This document shows, one piece after another, positions 1 to 4,931 of a stretch of 6,096 bases of DNA (its first letter is position 1; each line of letters opens with the position of its first letter). Location of the stretch: the NCBI GenBank assembly GCA_021158375.1, contig JAGGUS010000097.1, forward strand, positions 1 to 6,096, in the 5' to 3' direction. The position numbers and the translations under genes were made by a program. The stretch is from Thermoprotei archaeon. Its GTDB lineage: Archaea; Thermoproteota; Thermoprotei; QMSL01; B3-G16. Below the pieces are notes generated by a model, which did no database searches, was not told where the DNA came from, and saw only the letters and a program-made list of their open reading frames with translations.

Positions 1-391
1 TAAAATCGTTCAACAATTTTTCGTGTAGGAATATATTTCGTGTTAGCATATAAAGCAGATATAATGTAGGTAAATTAAGTAAGGCGAACGCTATAAATAC
101 CATCAATTCCGGTCTTCGTAAAGAACCTTTTAGCATATCTTCATTAAGGGCCCTAATTTGGAGTATAAAGTTTGTGGCCAGTACGTTTCTCTTACTTAAT
201 TCCTCCTTTACAGCTATAATCAATCTCTCATTCGCTTCACGATCTCTCTTTAAATGAGCGTTCCACTTCTTCATTAATAGATAGATGACTAAAGGAGTAA
301 GGATTCCCATAGTGCATATAATGACTAGAAGTAACATCTTAGTATTCGTTATCTCCTGTTCTTCATTAAGGCTTGCAAACTCCCTTCTCAT
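1..391 (-). CDS. Two-helix membrane protein, C-terminus cut by window edge
   Basis: An open frame of 130 codons runs leftwards from ATG at 391-389 to the window edge without a stop; an in-frame TGA lies two codons upstream of this ATG, so the start is well bounded. The protein begins MRREFASLNEEQEITNTK, followed by a hydrophobic helix at about residues 19-40, a charged, probably helical stretch at about 41-95 rich in Lys, Arg and Glu, and a second hydrophobic helix at about 97-117. This suggests a small integral membrane protein with a helical loop between two membrane spans. I do not recognise the family. A GAGG just before the ATG could be a ribosome binding site, though the spacing is short. 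Upstream lies the structured region at 450-628, which may be its leader. Codon use resembles that of the neighbours. It is real-looking because of the long open frame and the membrane pattern, but its function is unknown. Confidence 0.72.
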   Translation of the reverse strand, partial: MRREFASLNEEQEITNTKMLLLVIICTMGILTPLVIYLLMKKWNAHLKRDREANERLIIAVKEELSKRNVLATNFILQIRALNEDMLKGSLRRPELMVFIAFALLNLPTLYLLYMLTRNIFLHEKLLNDF

Positions 392-449
392 GAAACCTCA
401 ACTACTACCTTCTACTATTATGATCTAAATACTAATACGTTAACTTATC

Positions 450-628
450 GTGGTTGCCCGTGCTTTATCTTTTGGGTATTTCCGAAACTATAGAATCTTG
501 CACGGGCTTCTCCCTTAGCCACCTCATCTCTATCGATGGTTCATCGGTAACTACATTGACCGCCACCACTTGGGCGGTCTTACGGGGTTATACCGTCATC
601 GGCTGAACCTGATGGCATCCGAGATGAG
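450..628. ncRNA. Unrecognised structured RNA element (two abutting hairpins)
   Basis: This gene-free segment is visibly richer in G and C than its surroundings and folds well on either strand. Hairpin one: gtgg 450-453 pairs with ccac 519-522, and gcccgtgc 456-463 with gcacgggc 500-507. Hairpin two starts at the next base: ctcatctc 523-530 pairs with gagatgag 621-628, ggttca 538-543 with tgaacc 604-609, cggta 545-549 with taccg 591-595, and gaccgcc 558-564 with ggcggtc 573-579. All pairs of hairpin two are properly nested, forming a long rod. A TATA-like box at 641-650 on the minus strand favours transcription leftwards, either as a separate RNA or as the leader of the gene ending at 391. I could not match it to tRNA, 5S rRNA, SRP RNA, RNase P RNA or a known riboswitch. 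The strand and ends are inferred. Confidence 0.5.
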
Positions 629-640
629 CAGATATATTGT

Positions 641-650
641 CATATATAGG
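641..650 (-). promoter_or_regulatory. Candidate TATA box for leftward transcription
   Basis: On the minus strand the bases read CCTATATATG, preceded by AAAG as a weak BRE. With the usual archaeal spacing of about 26 bases, transcription would start near 620, close to the first strand of the long rod at 523-628. The predicted start falls slightly inside the outer stem, so the assignment is tentative. It could serve the RNA element, the membrane-protein gene ending at 391, or both. Confidence 0.35.
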
Positions 651-775
651 CTTTGAGTCCCCACAATTCCTAAAATACCCTTAGTACTCAAATAAGCGAA
701 TAGTCCCTAGTACTTCTTAACCTTAGTTACCTATTTCCAATATGTGCTATTATCTTATTTTAGCTATAGTTAACG

Positions 776-783
776 CTTAATAT
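776..783 (+). promoter_or_regulatory. Candidate TATA box of xerA
   Basis: CTTAATAT is centred about 28 bases before the ATG at 808, which predicts a transcript starting at or just before that codon, that is, a leaderless mRNA; no Shine-Dalgarno sequence is visible before 808. The rest of the stretch 651-775 is AT-rich and full of stops in all frames; I see no gene in it, only an imperfectly repeated cc(c)tagtact motif near 677-713 and a TGTGCTAT at 743-750 that recurs at 3838-3845. Confidence 0.35.
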
Positions 784-807
784 GACACAGCCTTTTAATA
801 CTAGCAG

Positions 808-1647
808 ATGAACATGGATGAACTCAACGACGTGTTAGAGCAATTTAAGGCTTACCTTGAGTTTAGGGGATATAGTCAAGGTACTATCAAACAATACCTA
901 AACGACGTTCGTCTATTCGTCAAAATTACTAATAGTATGCCTTGGGAAGCGAATTCGAAGACTATTTTGTTCTTTCTTTTAGACCTCAAAAGAAAACGTA
1001 GTTACAAATCATCTACTTTGTATAGGAAGATCTGTAGCTTAAAGACGTTCTATGAATTCCTAAAGCGTATAGGACTTACGAATGAAAATCCCATAGATAA
1101 CATAGAGCGACCTAAGCTCAGGAAGAGATTACCTCAATTTCTAACAGAGGAGGAAGTAGAGAAATTAATTATGGTAGCGGATAATTTCCGTAATAAGCTT
1201 ATAGTAAGACTCCTATATACGACAGGGCTTCGTGTAAGCGAACTTGTTAATTTAAACTGGGAAGATATTGATTTTAAGAATAAGGAGATAATAGTCAGAT
1301 CTGGAAAGGGAGGTAAAGGGAGGATAGTACTAGTGGATGAGACAACTCTTAAGATGCTTTTAAAATATAAGGAAATGACAGGAAAGAATAGAGGTTCGAT
1401 TTTCGATCTCTCCGTCAGGACAGTACAACACATAATCAAAGAATTACGTGAACGTGCTAAATTAACTAAAAAGGTAACGCCTCACGTACTTAGACATACA
1501 TTTGCTACACACCTATTAGAAGCTGGCGCTGATATCCGTGCAATTCAAGAGCTATTAGGTCATTCCAGCCTAAGCACAACTCAAATTTATACTCATGTAA
1601 CTAGGGAGCACATAAGGAGAGAGTATTTAAAGGCATTTAAAGGATAA
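808..1647 (+). CDS. xerA: XerA-type tyrosine recombinase
   Basis: The 279-residue protein is a site-specific recombinase that cuts and rejoins DNA through a covalent phosphotyrosine; archaeal XerA of this size resolves chromosome dimers at dif. The N-terminal SAM-like core-binding domain spans about residues 5-95 (FKAYLEFRGYSQGTIKQYL) and the catalytic domain about 108-279. The complete catalytic set is visible: R142 in TGLRVSEL, the beta-hairpin lysine in SGKGGKGR (K167), H226 and R229 in HVLRHTFATHLL, H252 in LLGHSSLSTTQ and the nucleophile Y261 in IYTHV. The length and the lack of extra domains fit a housekeeping XerA better than an element-borne integrase, and no element ends or tRNA are seen. 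ATG 808 is chosen because it fits a leaderless start; a second ATG at 814 is possible. The next gene begins 23 bases downstream and may be cotranscribed. Confidence 0.9.
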   Translation: MNMDELNDVLEQFKAYLEFRGYSQGTIKQYLNDVRLFVKITNSMPWEANSKTILFFLLDLKRKRSYKSSTLYRKICSLKTFYEFLKRIGLTNENPIDNIERPKLRKRLPQFLTEEEVEKLIMVADNFRNKLIVRLLYTTGLRVSELVNLNWEDIDFKNKEIIVRSGKGGKGRIVLVDETTLKMLLKYKEMTGKNRGSIFDLSVRTVQHIIKELRERAKLTKKVTPHVLRHTFATHLLEAGADIRAIQELLGHSSLSTTQIYTHVTREHIRREYLKAFKG

Positions 1648-1670
1648 TTATTTCAGCTCTAAGTGAAAAC

Positions 1671-2951
1671 ATGTCAGCACGAGAGATTGTAATACCAGTA
1701 CTGGTAATAGCAGAAAGTCATCTATTGCCAAGAGTCCGTAAATTCTACGCCAAGCTCTCGGAAGCTTTCACTAAGCGTAACATAAAGCCCACTTTCATTG
1801 AAATAACTACTATTAACGACATTAATAAGATAGATAACATTAATAAGGAGTATAGCTGTATTGTAATTCTTACATGCGGTCTAGTTAAGTTCCTACAGCA
1901 CATTGCGGAGAAGCTATTAAAGTTAAGAGTTCCTACAGCTTTAGTCGCATTATTATCGCCTAGTCTTATTTCAGTTCCCAGTGCTATGCAACTCTCATCT
2001 ATTCTTAAAGATAGACTAGGACATGTGCTTTTCCTGGCGGATCCTGAGGATGAGAGATCAATTATAGGGATTACATCCTTTATAAGAACTGCCGATGCGC
2101 TAAAAGACCTCTTATCCTCTAATGTAGGGGTAATAGAGGGCTATTCGAACATAGGTCTTCTTAAAAGCCTTAACATGAAAATCAAGTATATAAGCAAAGA
2201 GAATTTGAGGAATAAAATGGAATCTATAAGCGACGATCTGGTGAAGAAGTACTTCCGAGCATATATAGAATCCCGACTTCTTCAAGTTAGGACTGATATG
2301 AAGGATGTACATCATCAGATACGCCTATATATAGCGCTAAGGAGGATCATAGATGAAGAGGATCTTAATGCTGTATTAACTCCCTGCCCCCTCTTAGGTA
2401 CTACTCCATGTCTAGCGTTATCATTGTTAGAGGAAGAAGGTATAATTACGGAATGCCTAGGAAGTCCATCCTTGTTCATAGGCTCTCTCCTTTTAAGATC
2501 TATTTCAAGAAAGCCTACATTTACTGGTTTTATATCTACTATAGAGCTTCATGATAGGGTGATTCGCATATTGAGCTGTGGAAAAGCTCCAGTATCTATG
2601 GCTATCGATCCTCGAGATGTTGAACTATCACCACAACCGAATACTTGGATAGCTCCGGGAGTAACTTTAAGTTTCTCTACTAAGCGAGCCAGAAGTACTA
2701 TTTTACGCATTGTTCAAAAAGAAGACGGCCTTAAGATAATTGTAGCAAGTGGAGAGACATTTCCTGTAATGAAAAATCTACTTAAAGAAGATATTCCTGT
2801 ATGGCCTCATGTATTCATGAAGATGGATTCATCACCACTTAAGCTAATCGAAACACTCGAGGATCCCTTTATTAATGTAACGCTTGGCGACTACAGACGA
2901 TTCATAATGTACTTAGCGAAGATTATCAATGCGGAATTAATAATGATTTAG
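1671..2951 (+). CDS. Diverged L-fucose isomerase-like (FucI superfamily) protein
   Basis: The 426-residue protein has the layout of the COG2407 family (L-fucose isomerase and related sugar isomerases). The N-terminal half (about 5-160) is alternating alpha/beta. The C-terminal half holds the family landmarks: TPCLALSLLEEEGIITECLG at 245-264, ILSCGKAPVSM at 300-310, a beta-rich part around TLSFSTKRARSTILRI at 332-347 with a following VASGE, and NVTLGDYRRFI at 402-412 near the end. In active members the segment after 'GII' usually reads like CE.D and the later one HCG.AP; here they are ECLGSPS and SCGKAP, and the His-rich run before GD is PFINVT. The metal and catalytic residues thus look lost, so a non-isomerase role or a changed substrate is likely. 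ATG 1671 follows xerA by 23 bases with only a weak GTGA-type ribosome site. The nearby genes do not suggest a sugar pathway. Family call is moderate; function is open. Confidence 0.62.
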   Translation: MSAREIVIPVLVIAESHLLPRVRKFYAKLSEAFTKRNIKPTFIEITTINDINKIDNINKEYSCIVILTCGLVKFLQHIAEKLLKLRVPTALVALLSPSLISVPSAMQLSSILKDRLGHVLFLADPEDERSIIGITSFIRTADALKDLLSSNVGVIEGYSNIGLLKSLNMKIKYISKENLRNKMESISDDLVKKYFRAYIESRLLQVRTDMKDVHHQIRLYIALRRIIDEEDLNAVLTPCPLLGTTPCLALSLLEEEGIITECLGSPSLFIGSLLLRSISRKPTFTGFISTIELHDRVIRILSCGKAPVSMAIDPRDVELSPQPNTWIAPGVTLSFSTKRARSTILRIVQKEDGLKIIVASGETFPVMKNLLKEDIPVWPHVFMKMDSSPLKLIETLEDPFINVTLGDYRRFIMYLAKIINAELIMI

Positions 2952-2953
2952 AA

Positions 2954-3017
2954 GGCTCGGCGAGTACGGGCTCAGTCATCAGACTCCACGGATGCGGCCC
3001 ATCATCTCCTCATAGCC
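2954..3017 (-). ncRNA. GC-rich island, possible C/D-box-like small RNA
   Basis: This lies between two convergent genes and is much more GC-rich than the AT-rich bases to its right. On the minus strand it shows ATGATGG at 3005-2999 (one mismatch to box C, RUGAUGA), 16 bases, then CTGA at 2982-2979, an overlapping TGATGA at 2981-2976, and CTGA at 2975-2972. The ends GGCT (3017-3014) and AGCC (2957-2954) are complementary. A TATA-like GTTATAATG at 3037-3029 on the same strand would start transcription near 3008. The overlap of the inner D'- and C'-like boxes is not normal for C/D RNAs, so it may be another RNA or only a readthrough segment. Confidence 0.3.
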
Positions 3018-3056
3018 AATATATGTTTACATTATAACCTTAAGTTAAAGTTAACG

Positions 3057-3380
3057 CTATTCACGCGTAATTATTATAGGCCTCTTCTCAACAAGTGCCT
3101 GTACTATCTTCTTCCTACCGCTATTTAATGCCCTCCATAAAGTTCCTCTAGAAATTCCCATTCTCTTCGCAGCTTCTTCCTGTGTAAGACCTTCCAGATA
3201 TACTAATCTTAAAGCTTCATATTCATCAGGCATTATATAAATTGGTTCGTTAGGAATAGGTAAGCCTCTCTCATCAAAAGGCACGAATGAAACCCTACCT
3301 ATTTCGCTCCATATTATCCTCTCCTTTGGTGGCCTCCCTCTTTTAGATCCCCATCGCCATCGCCAAGGTGGCCCTCTCAT
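3057..3380 (-). CDS. DUF134-family helix-turn-helix DNA-binding protein
   Basis: The 107-residue protein matches the DUF134 family of small presumed transcription regulators. After a head rich in Trp, Arg and Gly (MRGPPWRWRWGSKRGRPPKE) come a beta-like stretch (RVSFVPF) and the family core PDEYEALRLVYLEGLTQEEA at 51-70, leading into a sigma-70 region-4-like helix-turn-helix at about 66-92 (TQEEAAKRMGISRGTLWRAL) and a short closing RKKIVQAL helix. The family often ends with a Gly-rich or Cys-bearing tail; here it stops at PIIITRE, so the tail is short. DUF134 genes often lie beside ferredoxin-containing MinD-like ATPases and NifX-like genes, as here, so it likely regulates this cluster. ATG 3380 follows an AT-rich stretch (3397-3415) that could hold its own promoter with a nearly leaderless start; the 71-base gap to the upstream coiled-coil gene also permits cotranscription. 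Binding target not shown; the dyad at 3900-3913 is the natural candidate. Confidence 0.85.
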   Translation of the reverse strand: MRGPPWRWRWGSKRGRPPKERIIWSEIGRVSFVPFDERGLPIPNEPIYIMPDEYEALRLVYLEGLTQEEAAKRMGISRGTLWRALNSGRKKIVQALVEKRPIIITRE

Positions 3381-3451
3381 ATTGTCAGCCTGGGTAATTA
3401 AAAAGAATACATATCTAATTAGAGTTTAGTAAAAATAAGCCTTGAGTTTCC

Positions 3452-3802
3452 CTATTTTCCTTGCTCTATCATTCTTTTAAGCTCCTCTATCCTAGCCTTA
3501 ACGCTCTCTAGTTCCTCCTGTATATCCTTTAGTTCCTCCTCAAGTGCTCGTTTGTAGTCTTCTAGCATCTCTAATTCTTCTTCGGGAGATGTTGGGAAAG
3601 GCGGCATAGGCGGCATTGGTGGATATGGATAATATGGATACGGTTGCTGAGCCGAATATTGAGGTTGTTGTGCTACCTGTTGTTGAGTAGGCTGTTGTTG
3701 TGCCTGTTGTGATGTAGAAGGCCCATACATGAACATTGGTGGAGGTGGGAAGAAATACCACCATCTTCTAAATCGCCTAAACCATCTGTACAAGCTAAAC
3801 AC
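3452..3802 (-). CDS. DUF5320-like protein: Gln/Pro/Tyr-rich with C-terminal coiled coil
   Basis: The 116-residue protein has three parts: a basic aromatic head (MFSLYRWFRRFRRWWYF, residues 1-17) followed by prolines; a low-complexity Gln-rich stretch at about 31-53 running into a Pro/Tyr/Met stretch at 54-70; and a strongly charged coiled coil at about 73-114 (EEELEMLEDYKRALEEEL). The last part closely resembles the C-terminal helix of DUF5320 proteins, small proteins found beside NifX-like and MinD-like genes. The start is GTG at 3802-3800: a TATA box at 3838-3826 on the same strand predicts transcription starting near 3804, so the message would be leaderless, and the nearby ATG at 3806 is in another frame and stops after three codons. 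It is transcribed divergently from the aromatic protein at 3932. The coil suggests oligomers or a partner-binding handle; no enzymatic motif is seen. Confidence 0.7.
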   Translation of the reverse strand: MFSLYRWFRRFRRWWYFFPPPPMFMYGPSTSQQAQQQPTQQQVAQQPQYSAQQPYPYYPYPPMPPMPPFPTSPEEELEMLEDYKRALEEELKDIQEELESVKARIEELKRMIEQGK

Positions 3803-3825
3803 CCATCGTTATCTATACTCTCCGC

Positions 3826-3838
3826 ATAAATAAATTTT
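3826..3838 (-). promoter_or_regulatory. TATA box of the coiled-coil protein gene
   Basis: On the minus strand AAAATTTATTTATG with CACAAA just upstream looks like BRE plus TATA. Its centre is about 28 bases from the GTG start at 3802, fitting a leaderless transcript. The BRE side coincides with the left arm of the inverted repeat at 3835-3845, so a bound regulator could block this promoter. Confidence 0.5.
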
Positions 3839-3916
3839 GTGCTATATCTCTTTTAGAGCGTTTTCATAATCTCTTAGTAATAGGCGAAATCTTTATATCT
3901 GTGCAATAGCACAAAA
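3835..3916. promoter_or_regulatory. Inverted repeat and dyad between divergent promoters (operator candidate)
   Basis: The divergent gap holds an exact 11-base inverted repeat: ttttgtgctat at 3835-3845 and atagcacaaaa at 3906-3916. The right arm also contributes to a compact dyad, TGTGC-AATA-GCACA, at 3900-3913. The left arm sits on the BRE of the leftward promoter and the right arm lies between the TATA box (3891-3899) and the predicted start of the rightward promoter. Both positions are typical for archaeal repression. The DUF134 regulator encoded at 3057-3380 is the likeliest binder by context, which is inference. Confidence 0.45.
3891..3899 (+). promoter_or_regulatory. BRE/TATA promoter of the aromatic-protein gene
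   Basis: CTTTATATC is preceded by cgaaa (3885-3889), a good BRE. The expected transcription start is near 3921, giving an about 11-base leader that just includes the ribosome site GGTGAG at 3922-3927 before ATG 3932. Confidence 0.6.
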
Positions 3917-3931
3917 ATATTGGTGAGTGTT

Positions 3932-4204
3932 ATGGGTTGGGGATGGGGTGGAGGAAGAGGTGGATGGCGAGGTCCATGGCCAGGTAGAGGTCCCTTCAGC
4001 TATCTACCACCATGGTTAAGGCCTGGTTGGTTATTTGGAAGAGGAGCGTGCTGGTGGTTATTTGGCTATCCATGGCGCTATCCGTACTACTTCCCACCAT
4101 ACTACCCATGGTATAGTGCTTACTATCCATATTGGTTTACACCATACACATGGTACATAACGCCCTGGCTATATTCATACTACTATCCGCCATTCTATTA
4201 CTAA
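3932..4204 (+). CDS. Gly/Arg/Trp/Tyr-rich small protein, DUF5320-like head
   Basis: The product has 90 residues, of which 38 are aromatic (13 Trp, 19 Tyr, 6 Phe), with much Gly and Pro. It starts MGWGWGGGRGGWRGPWPGRG, continues with GPFSYLPPWLRPG at 20-32 and a single cysteine (C40, GRGACWW), and then becomes a Tyr/Pro/Trp tail ending in SYYYPPFYY. The GxGxGPxxxRG-type head recalls DUF5320 proteins, but the coiled coil found in many of them is absent. TTG 3920 and GTG 3923 are also in frame; ATG 3932 is preferred because GGTGAG at 3922-3927 gives a ribosome site at good spacing. No signal peptide or clear membrane helix is visible. The stop codon overlaps the ribosome site of the next gene, so both are coupled. 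Function unknown; stacking, condensate-like or metal/cofactor-surface roles are speculation. Confidence 0.68.
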   Translation: MGWGWGGGRGGWRGPWPGRGPFSYLPPWLRPGWLFGRGACWWLFGYPWRYPYYFPPYYPWYSAYYPYWFTPYTWYITPWLYSYYYPPFYY

Positions 4205-4212
4205 GGAGGTGA
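4203..4212 (+). promoter_or_regulatory. Very strong Shine-Dalgarno site overlapping a stop codon
   Basis: AAGGAGGTGA is an almost complete complement of the archaeal 16S rRNA 3' end. It begins inside the TAA (4202-4204) of the preceding gene and lies 7 bases before ATG 4220, which fixes that start and points to translational coupling and high output of the small Tyr-rich protein. Confidence 0.75.
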
Positions 4213-4219
4213 ACATTGC

Positions 4220-4426
4220 ATGGCATATCCCTACTACTATTACTACTACTATCCAATAATAGGACCATTAGATCCCTTTGCCATGATGTCCACATGGACT
4301 TACCTATGGTTCTACTGGATATCCATGATGTACTATATTGAGATGTTCAGAGTTACAATCGACGCATGGAGAAAGTTTGTAGAAACTATGTTCAAAACGA
4401 GTACTGGCCCTACTGCAACTCAATAA
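4220..4426 (+). CDS. Tyr-rich small protein with hydrophobic aromatic helix
   Basis: The 68-residue protein opens with MAYP, seven consecutive tyrosines and PIIGPLDPF, then has a hydrophobic, aromatic, Met-rich stretch at about 22-45 (STWTYLWFYWISMMYYIEMF) which could be a membrane or amphipathic helix, then a charged helix (DAWRKFVETMF) and a short Thr/Ser-rich tail. The tyrosine run is spelled with both TAC and TAT, which argues for selection on the protein rather than for simple DNA repeat slippage. The start is fixed by the strong ribosome site at 4203-4212. It follows the aromatic protein by 15 bases and shares its promoter. I do not recognise a family. The same aromatic bias in two adjacent genes suggests that they act together. 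Confidence 0.68.
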   Translation: MAYPYYYYYYYPIIGPLDPFAMMSTWTYLWFYWISMMYYIEMFRVTIDAWRKFVETMFKTSTGPTATQ

Positions 4427-4435
4427 AATAACAGT

Positions 4436-4457
4436 TTAGTTTTTATTCTCTTTTTAT
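4436..4457 (+). terminator. T-rich terminator, overlapping a possible new promoter
   Basis: After the stop of the Tyr-rich gene the plus strand reads tagtttttattctcttttta, two runs of five T's of the kind that end archaeal transcripts without a hairpin. The immediately following tttttatattta (4451-4462) also looks like a TATA box, but its predicted start near 4482 would cut into the ribosome site at 4478-4483 of the next gene. Therefore it is open whether the NifX-like gene has its own promoter or relies on partial readthrough. Confidence 0.4.
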
Positions 4458-4490
4458 ATTTAAAACTTATAGCTCTTGGAGGTATTTGTA

Positions 4491-4931
4491 ATGGGTTATG
4501 GTTGGAGAGGAGGAAGAGGAGGTAGAGGTTTTGGTCAAGGACCTGGGCCTTTCGCAGGGCCTAGTATGCCGCCGCTACCACCTCCACCACCAGGCCATAT
4601 GAGAATAGCTGTAGCTACTATGGATGGAAGGGGTCTTGCTTCTGTTGTTGCCCCAAGATTTGCACGCGCACCTTTCATAACTATAATCGACGTCTTTCAA
4701 GGTAAAGTTGTTAGCGTAAAGCCTATTCAAAATCCATTTGCACAAGCTCCTAGAGGAGCTGGAGTAGGATTAGGGCAATGGCTTTTATCATCTCGAGTTG
4801 CAGTATTAATAGGTCCCCATGTAGGTCCGAATCTAAGCATGGTATTAAAGCAAGGAGGCATACGTATTGAGCTAGTTCCTCCAGGTACTCCTGTAGCAGT
4901 AGCCTTAAGGAACATAGGGATCGCTGTATGA
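4491..4931 (+). CDS. NifX/NifB-type dinitrogenase-cofactor-family domain protein with Gly/Arg-rich head
   Basis: The 146-residue protein joins a Gly/Arg/Phe head (MGYGWRGGRGGRGFGQGPGP, 1-20) and a proline linker (PPLPPPPPGH, 27-36) to a complete NifX/NifB-family domain (PF02579 type, RNase H-like fold) at about 37-142. Family hallmarks are MRIAVATMDG, a central beta-strand pair ITIIDVFQGKVVSVKPI, a GAGVGLGQWLLSSRVAVLIG helix-strand unit, GPHVGPNLSMVLKQGGIRI and PVAVALRN. Such domains bind or shuttle Fe-Mo-cofactor precursors in diazotrophs, but most archaeal members sit outside nif clusters and their role is unsettled; no nif genes are seen here. The domain has no cysteine, so it is unlikely to bind a cluster through Cys. 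ATG 4491 is chosen over an in-frame TTG at 4476 because GGAGGT at 4478-4483 lies 7 bases before it. It overlaps the next gene by ATGA. Confidence 0.82.
   Translation: MGYGWRGGRGGRGFGQGPGPFAGPSMPPLPPPPPGHMRIAVATMDGRGLASVVAPRFARAPFITIIDVFQGKVVSVKPIQNPFAQAPRGAGVGLGQWLLSSRVAVLIGPHVGPNLSMVLKQGGIRIELVPPGTPVAVALRNIGIAV

Noticed and set aside
531..616. Fluoride-riboswitch-like GATGG ... CTGATGG on the plus strand
   Set aside because: The spacing between the blocks is far too long and the pseudoknot pairing is absent; the downstream gene is a recombinase.
598..628. TPP-riboswitch-like text (CTGA ... ACCTGATGG) on the plus strand
   Set aside because: The order and the remaining consensus blocks of the TPP aptamer are missing, and the segment is better explained as one side of the long rod.
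450..640. RNase P, SRP RNA, 5S rRNA or tRNA
   Set aside because: No conserved core blocks (for example GAGGAAAGUCC, the SRP GNAR loop in helix 8, or a T-arm with GGTTCRA in a five-pair stem) could be found.
557..649. Short open frame resembling a decayed transposase end
   Set aside because: Only about 30 codons with no start, and the bases are fully used by RNA pairings; no transposon ends seen.
628..652. dif site for XerA at the AT-rich palindrome atatat-tgtc-atatat
   Set aside because: The spacer and arm lengths do not fit the about 28-base dif layout (two arms of about 11 bases around a 6-base core); a promoter explains it as well.
1134..1439. Reverse-strand open frame within xerA
   Set aside because: Lies opposite conserved recombinase codons and has no ribosome site or promoter; a shadow.
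808..1647. Recombinase as part of an integrated element
   Set aside because: No tRNA, attachment repeats, or other element genes nearby; length and domain plan fit chromosomal XerA.
3600..3720. CRISPR-like or DNA tandem repeat in the Gln/Pro-rich region
   Set aside because: The repeats are irregular Gln, Pro and Tyr codons of one reading frame without regular spacers.
3540..3764. Overlapping minus-strand frame of 74 codons
   Set aside because: A shadow of the coiled-coil gene in another frame; low-complexity Thr/Ser product without a start signal.
4491..4931. True nitrogen-fixation gene
   Set aside because: The domain is shared with many non-nif proteins and no other nif gene is visible.
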